Below, piece by piece: positions 8,524 through 16,168 of a stretch of 33,303 bases of DNA. The stretch covers positions 1 through 33,303 of the forward strand of contig NC_006389.1 of NCBI RefSeq assembly GCF_000011085.1. The letters are read 5' to 3'. Origin of the DNA: Haloarcula marismortui ATCC 43049 (lineage in GTDB: Archaea > Halobacteriota > Halobacteria > Halobacteriales > Haloarculaceae). The stretch's first letter is position 1. Each line of letters begins with the position of its first letter. A model generated the notes under the pieces. It was not told where the DNA came from. It saw only the letters and a list, made by a program, of their open reading frames with translations, and did no database searches. The translations under genes were made by a program, and so were the position numbers.

Positions 8524-8882
8524 GTCTGGGAGATTAATCGATTTTAGTATAAAAAATTAGTTCAATCCATTTGTCAAGTAGATTATTTATACCGAGAATC
8601 GCGGGTGAAAGCCGAAGACTGTAAGCGCATCCTCACTGTCCACTTTGCTGCAAGTGTGGCAAAACCAACCCGGCGATTCTATTCTATTCCGTACAGAATC
8701 GCAAGAAATCTCTCCACCAACAATGTACTACACATGAGTATATCTAGTAAACCAATCCGCTTTGTCGACGGTATCCGGCCCGAATGCCTCCCAACGAGAG
8801 TGATTGCCGATAGAACGATCCCTCATGAAGCAGTGAAACAATCTATCGATACTCGATTCAGCGGAACGGCGGCTTATGGACT
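8524..8882. other. Intergenic stretch with one promoter and no gene
   Basis: The first 80 bases carry the minus-strand promoter of the OB-fold gene (AT-rich run near 8547-8560). The rest has short overlapping ORFs on both strands with no recognisable protein and no consistent codon use. It looks like decayed sequence leading into the broken toxin locus. Confidence 0.5.
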
Positions 8883-8996
8883 TTGAGTGACGTGCTGAAA
8901 GAGGTCCTCGGACGGCAAGACGCCGAATCCGTCCGGGCGTCCAAGACTCTTCTTGACCAGGGCGACGAGATGGCCGACGATCTCGCGCAACTGTGA
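8883..8996 (+). pseudogene. Possible antitoxin C-terminal remnant
   Basis: This reading frame gives a 37-residue tail with VLKEVLGRQDAESVRAS and TLLDQGDEMADDLAQL, ending 7 bases before the start of the PIN-type toxin frame. The translation is haloarchaeal in codon use, but there is no ATG or GTG upstream in frame and the frame is closed by a stop at about 8836. Position and spacing fit the antitoxin gene of a toxin-antitoxin pair that has lost its 5' part. The identity of the antitoxin family is not clear. Confidence 0.4.
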
Positions 8997-9003
8997 GCAC
9001 TGC

Positions 9004-9487
9004 ATGACTGTCGCGGATACACCTGCACTCATCTCACTCGCGTCGGTCGACCTGCTTGATACGTTGCTCACCGAATTCGAGGTCGCTACCACGGAGACAG
9101 TTATCGACGAACTCGATGCAACCAGCCTACGACGATACCCACGGCCATGCCGCACAGACTGTCCTCGACAATACAGCGCAAATCACTGTCAGACACGTCG
9201 ACGGCACGCTTGCCTCATCTCGGATTGACGAGGGCGAAGGGAGTTGTGCGCTTCTGTGCAACGACCTCGACGCAGCGTTCCTGATTACTGATGATCTCCG
9301 CGCGCTGCCCGAGCTCCAGACCGCAGTCGACGCACAGGTCGCGATTTCGCCCATCGTGCTCAAAGCACTGGTAACCCGGCAGGTACTCGATAGACAGACG
9401 GCTCTGGAGAAACTTGACCAGCTCGCCGAACAGCGGTCCTGGCTTGGACAGCCGATCTATCGGCGGGCACAGAAACTATTTGAATGA
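9004..9487 (+). pseudogene. Frameshifted PIN-domain (VapC-like) toxin
   Basis: The frame from ATG 9004 gives MTVADTPALISLASVDLLD and TETVIDELDAT, then breaks. A frame shifted by one base continues YDDTHGHAAQTVL, RIDEGEGSCALLCNDLDA, FLITDDLRAL and ends at 9487. Joined, this is a PIN nuclease of the VapC type: first acidic residue in ADTPALI, second in TVIDEL, and the acidic cluster DEGEG plus LITDD. An extra base in about 9120-9131 explains the shift. PIN toxins are Mg-dependent RNases. This copy should be inactive unless the frame is bypassed. Confidence 0.75.
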
Positions 9488-10015
9488 TACTGGTTCCGGA
9501 TTTGTAACGGAAAGGAACCGCCGGACGTCAACACACATGCGCTGTGGTCGTACATACTTACCAGGCTTGTCTCGCTCTGGGTACCGCCTGTTCCGTCACC
9601 TAGACAGGCTAGCCTATCGAAGCGATGACGCCTGCGTGTCCCCATGACGGCGTCCTTCTTCGAGACGGAGTGGCCTGACGTGTTCATCGCGCCCTCGATG
9701 TTCAGCGTGCTCTCCACGTGGCTCGATGTCCCTTGTACGCAAGATGTGGACTTCGATTCGTGTATCGTCACGTGGGCTCAATGCACATGACTGTGTGCGA
9801 GTGTGGGACTCGTCGACGGCGCTCTCGATATACCCTATATATCAGATTTTCTGTATAGTTCAACACCCCTCTACGCGGGTAGTCGGCGTACGGGCTTCGC
9901 TGCGAGCTCGTGGTCACTCGTCCCCCTTGTGACCTCACTTTCTTCGCTACCTCATGGGGGGTGTGCCCACTATTAATTGCGGTACGGTGCTGAATATGGT
10001 TATGATATCCTAAGA
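9488..10015. other. Stretch without a supported gene
   Basis: Short ORFs on both strands overlap each other and none has recognisable content. The segment contains GC-rich pieces (for example around 9600-9780) that look like decayed coding or element sequence, but I can name no source. It ends with the AT-rich start of the iteron array. Confidence 0.4.
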
Positions 10016-10238
10016 TTAGGACACTTATTAGGACAGGGTGTGTGATAATTAGGACAGTATTTAGGACAGGGGTAGGGTAATTTTACAGCAGGTGTTAGGA
10101 CAGGGTATTATAATATTATGACAGTGTTAGGACAGGGGTGTGGTAGGATTAGGACAAGTATTAGGACAGGGTGGGATAGCGTTAGGGTATCCTATTAGGA
10201 CAGGGTAAAATATAATACCCTAAGATTATAACAGGGGG
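10016..10238 (+). repeat. Array of TTAGGACAGGG iterons
   Basis: Good copies of TTAGGACAGGG or near variants start at 10016, 10028, 10049, 10061, 10095, 10127, 10149, 10161 and 10195, with weaker ones at 10116, 10181 and 10226. All are in the same orientation. Start-to-start distances are about 11-12, 21-22 or 31-34 bases, that is one, two or three helical turns, so the sites face one side of the DNA. The first lies in the palindrome CCTAAGATTAGG, and CCCTAAGATTAT recurs at the end. The TATA-like AAAATATAAT near 10207-10216 sits inside the array, 32 bases or more before the ATG at 10248. The array is thus either an operator, a partition site or a replication iteron cluster bound by the downstream protein. 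Confidence 0.85.
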
Positions 10239-10247
10239 AGTAAGAAG

Positions 10248-10985
10248 ATGGCTGAGAGTGCAGAGCCCGAGTTAAGCATCGAAGATATCGAGTTTCTAAC
10301 TATCGTCAGAGATGTCTCTGACAACCCGGACGAGTATGACGGAACGGAGCTTGGAGAAGCGCCTGCCACGGTGACTGTTATCACGGACAACACATCGCTA
10401 TCGAAGTCCCAGGTGAAGTATCGACTCAACTCAGAGAGTGATGCTGGTAACTCTCGTGGGTTCACTGAAGACCAACTGGGCTACATCGAGAGCTACGGTG
10501 CATCGATGACTGAGAAGGGGTGGGGTCCACGGTCGTGCGAGATCACTGAGAAGGGGCGAGAAGCAGTTGATGGGGTTACGGAAAATTCCACCCTATCGTT
10601 GTCCACATCGGAGGGGGGTAGTCCAGCTGGGGGGTCGACGGAACGTATCGAGGAACTAGCGGAGGATATTGAGCGACTGGACAACCAGTTGGCTGCGATG
10701 GGTACGCGGTTGACTGAGGCGACTGAAGCAATTGAGGAATTCAACGAAGCCGAGTTTGGTGCGGTTGATGACGAAATAGCACACAAATTAGAGGCAGCTC
10801 TGAACGCGATGATTACGTACAACAATATCTTCGAGTACGTGCTTGGTGCTGATGTACGGCCATTCCACCCGGACGAAGATGGAAAGATCGATGCTGAGAT
10901 GGTAGCAGAAGGACGTGAGCAAATCGTTGCAGCGATAAACGCGACATCAGAATCGGACGCAGCGGAGGTACTCAGACGGAAGTGA
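10248..10985 (+). CDS. Winged-helix and coiled-coil protein, probable iteron binder
   Basis: 245 residues. Residues about 10-108 form a winged-helix-type DNA-binding region (IEDIEFLTIVRDV, SLSKSQVKYRLN, CEITEKGREAV, the last a common wHTH end). A low-complexity linker (about 110-130) leads to a heptad-like coiled coil (about 131-168: IEELAEDIERLDNQLAAM onward). A C-terminal helical region (about 175-245) may be an oligomerisation domain. The gene begins ten bases after a dense iteron array, so it most likely binds it and controls itself. The architecture (HTH, coiled coil, helical tail) suits a segregation or copy-control protein. The family name is not recognised. Confidence 0.7.
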   Translation: MAESAEPELSIEDIEFLTIVRDVSDNPDEYDGTELGEAPATVTVITDNTSLSKSQVKYRLNSESDAGNSRGFTEDQLGYIESYGASMTEKGWGPRSCEITEKGREAVDGVTENSTLSLSTSEGGSPAGGSTERIEELAEDIERLDNQLAAMGTRLTEATEAIEEFNEAEFGAVDDEIAHKLEAALNAMITYNNIFEYVLGADVRPFHPDEDGKIDAEMVAEGREQIVAAINATSESDAAEVLRRK

Positions 10986-11065
10986 ATAGAGTTACCCAGT
11001 ACTGAGAGCGCCGTCCAGTCTGAACAAGACAACGACTTCTAGGGATATCCCGACCACCTTCTTAC

Positions 11066-11311
11066 TCAGACAGGGTCTCCCTGCATGAGCTGGACAACCG
11101 CGTAGCCGGCGACGACCAGCACAAGCACGAAAACGTCGGGGGTAACCACCGTCTTCAGCAGGGTTCCGCCGCTGAGTGTCTGCAGTGCCACAACGCAATT
11201 GACCCCGACAATTGCGCTCCATCGGACAGCAGTGAACTCACCGAACCGCTGCAGTATGATGAACGACCCGGCCACGAGAGCCACCAGTAGCGACAGAACA
11301 GCGAAGAACAT
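11066..11311 (-). CDS. Small membrane protein, last gene of the NTPase operon
   Basis: 81 residues, nearly all hydrophobic: helices at about 1-20 (MFFAVLSLLVALVAGSFIIL), 29-45 and 57-75. It is a three-span membrane protein with very short loops and no conserved polar motif that I can see. Its start overlaps the stop of the 69-residue gene by one base, so it is translated as part of the overlapping operon that begins at 14019. No signal-peptidase site is visible. Confidence 0.7.
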   Translation of the reverse strand: MFFAVLSLLVALVAGSFIILQRFGEFTAVRWSAIVGVNCVVALQTLSGGTLLKTVVTPDVFVLVLVVAGYAVVQLMQGDPV

Positions 11312-11520
11312 CAGACTGCCCTCCGGTCGACGCTGGCGTCGGTCTCATCGCCCCAGTAGGTAACCAGCTGCCCGACAGCGAGGCCTGACAGAACGATGCC
11401 CGGCCACAGCAACACCCAATTGCCGGTCGCGAGCAACGCCAACCCAACGACAAGCCCGAAGAGCTTCCGCGGGTGGCCGCGAGCCTCGTCAACCCACGAC
11501 CCCTCTGGAACGACATTCAT
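11311..11520 (-). CDS. Small two-span membrane protein
   Basis: 69 residues: a polar N-terminus (MNVVPEGSWVDEARGHPRK), then two adjacent hydrophobic helices (LFGLVVGLALLATGNWVLL and PGIVLSGLAVGQLVTYWG), then an acidic tail. The N-terminal positive patch before the first helix suggests it lies in the cytoplasm. The ATG overlaps the stop of the 53-residue gene by four bases (ATGA). No family is recognised. Confidence 0.7.
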   Translation of the reverse strand: MNVVPEGSWVDEARGHPRKLFGLVVGLALLATGNWVLLWPGIVLSGLAVGQLVTYWGDETDASVDRRAV

Positions 11521-11678
11521 CCGTCGCCCTCCCTGCCGTCGGTACTAGGGTACCTGACAACCGAGTTCCATACCACCCCGCCGCTTGTTTCCTCATAACG
11601 GAGGTATAGCTTGGTAAGACAAGTCCCGAACATCACACATGGAATGGCCACCAACAGCAGCGCAGTCCGAGATATCAT
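11517..11678 (-). CDS. 53-residue membrane-anchored peptide
   Basis: A short ORF fills the gap between two longer genes with ATGA overlaps at both ends, which is strong evidence that it is real. The product starts MISRTALLLVAIPCVMFGTC, a hydrophobic N-terminal helix, followed by a charged tail with LYLRYEETSGG and RYPSTDGREGDG. It could be a membrane anchor or a signal peptide with a Cys near the end of the hydrophobic stretch. Function is unknown. Confidence 0.65.
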   Translation of the reverse strand: MISRTALLLVAIPCVMFGTCLTKLYLRYEETSGGVVWNSVVRYPSTDGREGDG

Positions 11679-12016
11679 GCGCTACCCTCCCGATTATCGA
11701 CCATCTCTAGGGTCTGCGCAAGACTGTCGCGCATCCCGCTCAAGACCTCGCGCCCGTCGTCGGTGACCGAATACGTCTCCCGTCGCTGGGTTGCCTCCGA
11801 AGACTCAACCAACCCCGCCGACTCCAGATCTGCAAGCGAGCGCCGGACATGGCGGTCACTCACGTCAAGACCCTCCTGTGCGGCCTGTGCGATCAGGCCA
11901 CCCCAGGCGTCGCCGTCGTAATTCGCGACCAACAGCAGGCACGTCTGTGCCGTTGGCGTGAGGTTCTGATACGCCGCCCAGTCCGGCTGGTCGCTGGCAT
12001 CGCTGTCGGCTGTCAT
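11675..12016 (-). CDS. Winged-helix protein in the NTPase operon
   Basis: 113 residues from the ATG at 12016 (MTADSDASDQPDW). The frame is open further up, but this start overlaps the preceding stop by four bases. Residues about 15-90 are a winged helix: LTPTAQTCLLLVANYDGDAW, GLDVSDRHVRRSLADLESAG, LVESSEATQRRETYSVTDDG. The tail is an amphipathic helix (VLSGMRDSLAQTLEMVDN). It is probably the regulator of this operon or of related genes. Its place in the middle of a set of membrane proteins is unusual. Confidence 0.75.
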   Translation of the reverse strand: MTADSDASDQPDWAAYQNLTPTAQTCLLLVANYDGDAWGGLIAQAAQEGLDVSDRHVRRSLADLESAGLVESSEATQRRETYSVTDDGREVLSGMRDSLAQTLEMVDNREGSA

Positions 12017-12276
12017 CGGCTCACCGCCGTTGTGAGCGTGGTCTGTGTTGGTACTGCCAGTGACCGCTCGCCATCGAACAGCCACAGTCGCTCGATAGCA
12101 CTGATTGGGAGCCACTGTTCGACGGTGATCGCCTCGACCCAGCAGCCACCAAGCACCGACATGACGACCGCGACCAGTGCTCGCAGTGTCGCCCGGATCG
12201 CGCCGACGCCAGATGCGAGTGGCACCACCAATATTGCCCGCCCAGCGCGAGCCAGTGAGCGCACATCACTGGCCAT
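12013..12276 (-). CDS. Small membrane protein
   Basis: 87 residues from ATG 12276, chosen because GGAGGT lies six bases upstream and TGATG couples it to the preceding gene. The longer in-frame start at 12366 is less likely. Hydrophobic segments lie at about 14-26 and 32-52 (RALVAVVMSVLGGCWVEAI), with a basic N-terminus (DVRSLARAGR). No family is recognised. It is the third gene of the overlapping operon. Confidence 0.65.
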   Translation of the reverse strand: MASDVRSLARAGRAILVVPLASGVGAIRATLRALVAVVMSVLGGCWVEAITVEQWLPISAIERLWLFDGERSLAVPTQTTLTTAVSR

Positions 12277-12479
12277 CAGTTCCCACCTCCAACAGCGTTC
12301 AGGGGGGTCCCCCCTTCCGTTCCTGTTCCTGATACGCGCGCGTACCCAGCGGACATTTTGGTCCACTCAGGCCGATTGGTGCCGCTCGGCCCGCCAGCCG
12401 GGTCGCCGTCGACGGCTGTCATGAACGTAAAAGGGCGTTCGGTGTCGGTCTCCACCAGTCGCTTCGCTGGGTCACTCAT
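12276..12479 (-). CDS. 67-residue soluble protein following the NTPase
   Basis: The product starts MSDPAKRLVETDTERPFTFM and ends in a Gly- and Thr-rich tail. The ATG lies eight bases inside the end of the NTPase gene and the stop overlaps the next start (TGATG), so translation coupling supports it. No membrane segment or known motif is seen. The flexible composition suggests an adaptor or a structural peptide; that is inference. Confidence 0.55.
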   Translation of the reverse strand: MSDPAKRLVETDTERPFTFMTAVDGDPAGGPSGTNRPEWTKMSAGYARVSGTGTEGGTPLNAVGGGN

Positions 12480-14019
12480 CGGCCTCGACCTCCGTCGTCG
12501 TGCCGGGCCCAGTTCGTCTCGGAATGCGTGCCGCAACGATCTCTGCGTTCGCGTCTGGCTTGAACATGATATCGTAGTGGGTCTGTGTCGTTTTGATCGG
12601 GTTCTCGGGGAACTCGGCGTCGGGATACGGGCTCGATAGCACCTCCAGTGGCTCGGGTTTCTCACCGGAGATGTCGATAATCCCGCGACCAGGCGCGAGC
12701 ACGCGCAGTTCGTGCACGGCGCCGTCGGCTGCGCGGTACTCCTTGAGGATGGTCGGCTGGCCCTCATCGTCAGTCGCCACCTGGAGGTCCTCTACGATCA
12801 TACCGCCATCATCGCTCGTCGGGACATCAACGGCTTCCGGGATCCCGAGCCGGAGCTGGAACTCAGGCGTATCGTGTGGGTAGCCCAGATCTGAGAACTG
12901 AAACTCCGAAAACCGGTTGGCCGTGTAGCACAGTCCAAACCCCTTTGGCCGCTTCGAGAGGAGGTCTTGGTCTTGCTCGATATCGCGGAATGGCTTCGGT
13001 GCTTCAGCCTTGGTCGTCCGGTTGCCACGATCGTGGTTCGAAAGTTCGACCCAGAAGTCGAACTCCTTGAGCCAGTGATTGTGGACGTCCTCTTCGTGAT
13101 GGCCGTAGCCGACCAGCGATAGTCCGGCCGACCGCATCTCCTTCGCGATGTCGGCCATGATCTGGACACACTGGTGAGTCCAGTGGCCGGACTCGCCACC
13201 CGGCGCTGACTCCGGGGCCAGCATCCCGAACTCGTCAATATGGGCGGTCATCCAGTTACGCTCGCCATCGCCGTCGACGCGAACTCCGTCGAAGGTCCGT
13301 GCTGCAAGGAAGCCAAACCACCAGTGTGAGGCTGGCGTGGGGTTTGGCTCGTTCTTGGGGATGAACTCCGGCTGTTGGACCGTCGCATCTGCCGTCGACA
13401 GTGCTTCAACACAGCCCCGGAAGTACGGGTCCGGGAACACGACGTTGTAGGTACCTTTCGGATGGTCCTGCAGTCGTGCAACCAGTTCGTGGACATCCGA
13501 GTAATACCGTACGTCTCGGCAGAGTTCGTCGGGATCTGGATCGTCGCGGTCGACGGTTTCCATCCAGCGGCCGTCAACCTCGACGCCGCTGGGGAGCCAC
13601 AGCGTTGTCCAGTCAGCTAGCCGCCGCCAGTCAGAGCTCTTCTGGCGGCCGTTCCTGACGATGCGCTCGTCGTTGTGTTCCATCTGGTACGTGGCAAACT
13701 GGTCGGCAGCTGTGGATTTGCCTGAGCCCTTCGGCGCTTCGACCATCGTCAGTGATGCACCCGGTGAGTTCACCGTCGACGGGCCATCGGCGGAGTTCTC
13801 GATATGCACGAGAAAGTCCGGGTATACGCCTGACAGTGCCGCGCCCTCGCGTGGGTAGAACGCTTCCGGGTCGAACGCCGGGATATCGAACCGGTTTCGA
13901 ATTTCCTCAGCGTCGGTCGGCCACTTTCCGTGCGGGTCCGCGCCGTGGATGATCTGTGCGCCCTGTATCGTCTTCTCTGTAAACCCGTCCTGTTCGGATT
14001 TCGGGAGGTTCTGAGACAT
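12472..14019 (-). CDS. P-loop NTPase, HerA/FtsK or packaging-ATPase-like
   Basis: 515 residues. Walker A is APKGSGKST (95-103). The Walker B candidate is AHIDEFGML (about 259-267), with the Asp-Glu pair typical of ATP hydrolysis. A following strand, SAGLSLVGYGHHEED (about 297-311), fits the sensor strand of FtsK/HerA/VirB4-type pumps. These ATPases move DNA or protein across membranes or into capsids. Pleolipoviruses and related haloarchaeal elements carry an NTPase of this size, and the downstream small membrane proteins fit that theme, but no spike or large structural protein is present here. It is the first gene of a seven-gene overlapping operon. The exact family assignment is tentative. 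Confidence 0.65.
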   Translation of the reverse strand: MSQNLPKSEQDGFTEKTIQGAQIIHGADPHGKWPTDAEEIRNRFDIPAFDPEAFYPREGAALSGVYPDFLVHIENSADGPSTVNSPGASLTMVEAPKGSGKSTAADQFATYQMEHNDERIVRNGRQKSSDWRRLADWTTLWLPSGVEVDGRWMETVDRDDPDPDELCRDVRYYSDVHELVARLQDHPKGTYNVVFPDPYFRGCVEALSTADATVQQPEFIPKNEPNPTPASHWWFGFLAARTFDGVRVDGDGERNWMTAHIDEFGMLAPESAPGGESGHWTHQCVQIMADIAKEMRSAGLSLVGYGHHEEDVHNHWLKEFDFWVELSNHDRGNRTTKAEAPKPFRDIEQDQDLLSKRPKGFGLCYTANRFSEFQFSDLGYPHDTPEFQLRLGIPEAVDVPTSDDGGMIVEDLQVATDDEGQPTILKEYRAADGAVHELRVLAPGRGIIDISGEKPEPLEVLSSPYPDAEFPENPIKTTQTHYDIMFKPDANAEIVAARIPRRTGPGTTTEVEADE

Positions 14020-14549
14020 ACGTTGTTTACTCCAGTTAGGTGGTCAATTCCGTCTCTGTGCGTTGTCGCCGAAGCCAGCGTTGCGAGGGTGCTCATCGTG
14101 AGAGCCAATACTGTCGTGACCGCCCGTCTCGTCGGCTCCGGTAGCGCCACCGGCCAATCCGTGGCCAGCCGCTTCGAGCGCGTTCACGGCTCAGTCTGGC
14201 TGCCTGTAGCTGCAGAAAGAACACCACTACGCTCGTCGGATGCACTGAGTCTACACCTCGTGCCGCCCTCACACAGGTCAATGCCAGTCTCGGCCACCGC
14301 CTCCGGTCAGTTGCTCCTGTTAACTGGAATGGATGCTCTCGTGTGAGTAGGGCGCCACAGTCAGACTGCGGTCATCCTACGAACACGAAACCGGTGGCAG
14401 ACCACGGACAAATATGGCTGGATTGGTACAGTCTTCTGTCACTCTCTGTATGGTCCTGAAGCAGTCTGGTAAGAGATTGTAAGAGTGAGACACTGGACTG
14501 TAGTGAACAGCGCCGATGCCCTTTTCTCAGCCACTGCTAATCCGTGGGT
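14020..14549. other. Intergenic stretch before the NTPase operon
   Basis: About 530 bases between the divergent NTPase gene and the plus-strand gene at 14550. It must carry both promoters. The half next to the NTPase is GC-rich and has open frames on both strands without recognisable protein. The half next to 14550 is AT-richer (14390-14520). I can support no gene in it. Confidence 0.45.
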
Positions 14550-14936
14550 ATGGCCAATTCAGTAATGCTAGGGCGAAGCGTGGTCCAGCGAGGAAGTGTC
14601 AGCCTGTATCTGAGTATTGACCAGGGCTGGCAGCAGGCCGCCGGCTTGGACGTCGACGATACATGCCGACTGGAGATCGAGGAGGTTGGTGACGCGTCGC
14701 TGACGGTGGCGCTATTCATCGATAAAGACTACGGGACAGTGGCAGACCCACCGGGGCAGTTCGACATCGAGCCAGTGGACATCCAGACCGATCTTCAGTG
14801 GTGTCTGCCCGCCGATATGCGCCACGAGTTCGGCATCTCCGAGGAGTTCACATACAGTGCCGAGTACCACGGCGACGGCGAGATCCACTACGAGCTCACG
14901 TCGCCGACCGTTCGCGACGAGCGACTGCTTGCCTGA
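14550..14936 (+). CDS. Protein with two AbrB/SpoVT-like swapped-hairpin repeats
   Basis: 128 residues from ATG 14550; a GTG at 14544 would add two. Two segments match the pattern of AbrB-type transcription factors, a beta hairpin with a short helix and a Gly-x-x turn: about 10-50 (VQRGSVSLYLSIDQGWQQAA, then GLDVDDTCRLEIEEV), and about 85-120 (LQWCLPADMRHEFGISEEF onward). A tandem pair could form one swapped-hairpin barrel as a monomer. It is likely a DNA-binding regulator. The match is by eye and moderate. The gene stands alone. Confidence 0.45.
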   Translation: MANSVMLGRSVVQRGSVSLYLSIDQGWQQAAGLDVDDTCRLEIEEVGDASLTVALFIDKDYGTVADPPGQFDIEPVDIQTDLQWCLPADMRHEFGISEEFTYSAEYHGDGEIHYELTSPTVRDERLLA

Positions 14937-15043
14937 ACTGGAGTGGCGGTTGCAGTAGGTGTACCCGTGACGGCGGGGCACGTTTCTGTTGAGTGGCCTG
15001 AGACAGTGGCTAAACGCTTATATCCGAGGATAGGCAATTTTTG

Positions 15044-15078
15044 GGTGGAAGGAACACTGTCACACGCTCCTTCCATCC
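15044..15078. promoter_or_regulatory. Inverted repeat in the leader of the zinc-ribbon gene
   Basis: Arms GGTGGAAGGA and TCCTTCCATCC are separated by 14 bases. They lie between a TATA-like element (CTTATATC, about 15017-15024) and the ATG at 15086, so they fall around the transcription start or within the leader. They could be an operator or an RNA hairpin close to the start codon. Confidence 0.4.
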
Positions 15079-15085
15079 CCTTTCC

Positions 15086-15238
15086 ATGTCTGATGACACG
15101 CAGCGTCTCGGCCGGTGCCCAGACTGTGGCGAGCGTATCACAACTCCGTGGCTGCTGGTTGAATACGAGAAAGACGATGGCACGGAGGGCATCTGGGCGG
15201 AGTGTCCGACGTGTGAAGACGTCGTTGCGCCGGAGTAG
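15086..15238 (+). CDS. 50-residue zinc-ribbon protein
   Basis: Product MSDDTQRLGR followed by C11-x2-C14, a beta segment (PWLLVEYEKDDGTEGIWAE) and C40-x2-C43. The four Cys make a compact zinc ribbon, as in many tiny haloarchaeal proteins of unknown role. The start is the ATG at 15086, 60 bases after a TATA-like element; an in-frame ATG at 15041 lies within the inverted repeat and is less likely. It faces the similar zinc-ribbon gene at 15504-15656 tail to tail. Confidence 0.7.
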   Translation: MSDDTQRLGRCPDCGERITTPWLLVEYEKDDGTEGIWAECPTCEDVVAPE

Positions 15239-15287
15239 TTCTGAACTCCTAGACCTGCGTTCTTCTGTCTGAAAGGATCCGAGAAGC

Positions 15288-15333
15288 GACTAACCAACAT
15301 TCGGAACGGTCTGTACGCTGGTGTTGGTTAGTC
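15288..15333. repeat. Long-spaced inverted repeat, site 1 (CTAACCAACA)
   Basis: Arms GACTAACCAACA (15288-15299) and TGTTGGTTAGTC (15322-15333) are perfect 12-base inverted repeats with a 22-base centre. The same arms with the same spacing recur at 29790-29833, while the centres differ. Placement between two convergent genes would also fit a terminator, but site 2 is not in such a place. It is therefore more likely a protein-binding or recombination site. The integrase gene lies 0.8 kb away. Confidence 0.8.
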
Positions 15334-15503
15334 CCAGAGTGTCAGATTTCGAGAGGATCTGGAAGCCGAAACAACAATTGTAGCCGTTGATAGTAGCGTA
15401 CTGGCGTCCATACCGACGGTTGACTGGGTATAATAGGGCCCGTCACGGCTACCTGCGTGCGGTGTCAACGCAGGCCCGGAGTATCGCGCTCACCGCTGCG
15501 GTG

Positions 15504-15656
15504 TTAGAACCATTCAGTATACTCACCACAGTGGCTACACTCGGCACGGGTACGCCACTCGTCCCCGTGCTCGTGATTAGTCGGTGCAACCTTGACTACC
15601 CGAATGTCGATGGAGCCACACTGTGGACATTGCCCCGGAATTTCCGCATTGGCCAC
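15504..15656 (-). CDS. 50-residue zinc-ribbon protein
   Basis: Short gene with GTG start at 15656 and GGAGGT 11 bases before it. The product has C10-x2-C13 (QCPQCGS), a beta stretch (IDIRVVKVAPTNHEHGDEW), and C40-x2-C43 (ECSHCGEYTEWF), a complete zinc ribbon. Length and Cys spacing are nearly the same as in the gene at 15086-15238, and the two are convergent. The ending ECSHCG(E/Y) with an aromatic pair is common in haloarchaeal ribbons. Function is unknown. Confidence 0.7.
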   Translation of the reverse strand: MANAEIPGQCPQCGSIDIRVVKVAPTNHEHGDEWRTRAECSHCGEYTEWF

Positions 15657-15840
15657 GCTGAACCATTACCTCCATGAATTGCTCAGTCGTGAATAGGTAA
15701 TGATAGTTACGCTGCAGAAAAGTGCATTAAGTCTGAAATAAAGTGGTAAGTATAGAGGTTCATGACAGTCACTATCGATTACTGTGGGTATTGGGTTTTT
15801 CAGAGAGTGTGAAATGGCTACGCTGTAACCTGTGTATCTC

Positions 15841-16050
15841 TCATCCGAAGCGACGAGCAAGTTCGTAAGCGACGGTAGCAGGAACAGTGATTGTGAGAAT
15901 CACGAATGCGAGTTCATCGACAGTCGGACCGGACTGCGTGAGCGAACTGTAGAGTATCAAAGCGCCGGTAGCAAGCACCCCGACAACAGTTGATACGTAT
16001 TCTGGGCCTGTCCACTGACTCGGAGGGTCTTCAGGGGGGGATGTGATGAA
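15841..16050 (-). CDS. Small two-span membrane protein, start uncertain
   Basis: The readable part begins around SPPEDPPSQWTGPEYVSTVV and contains two hydrophobic helices (VVGVLATGALILYSSL and ELAFVILTITVPATVAYEL), ending in ARRFG. The frame is open far upstream, but no ATG, GTG or TTG occurs at the expected place, so the given 5' end is only approximate. The gene may have lost its start or use a rare one. It lies 3' of the integrase on the same strand. Confidence 0.45.
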   Translation of the reverse strand, partial: FITSPPEDPPSQWTGPEYVSTVVGVLATGALILYSSLTQSGPTVDELAFVILTITVPATVAYELARRFG

Positions 16051-16168
16051 GCTGTGTTTGTGTGGCGTATAACGTTGTTGCAGTCTCCCTGTCGGTACGA
16101 ATCTCTGCGTACGTGGACTACTGTACTGGCTGTTACGGCCAGAAATAGAGTTGCTGTATCTATAACAG

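Noticed and set aside
10016-10238. CRISPR array
   Set aside because: Repeats are 11 bases with 1-23 base gaps, with no constant spacer length and no cas genes. They are iterons.
13930-14346. 138-codon plus-strand frame opposite the NTPase start
   Set aside because: It overlaps the start of the well-supported NTPase gene and has no recognisable content.
15288-15333. Bidirectional terminator between convergent zinc-ribbon genes
   Set aside because: The 22-base centre is long for a terminator, there is no T run, and the same structure at 29790 is not between convergent genes.
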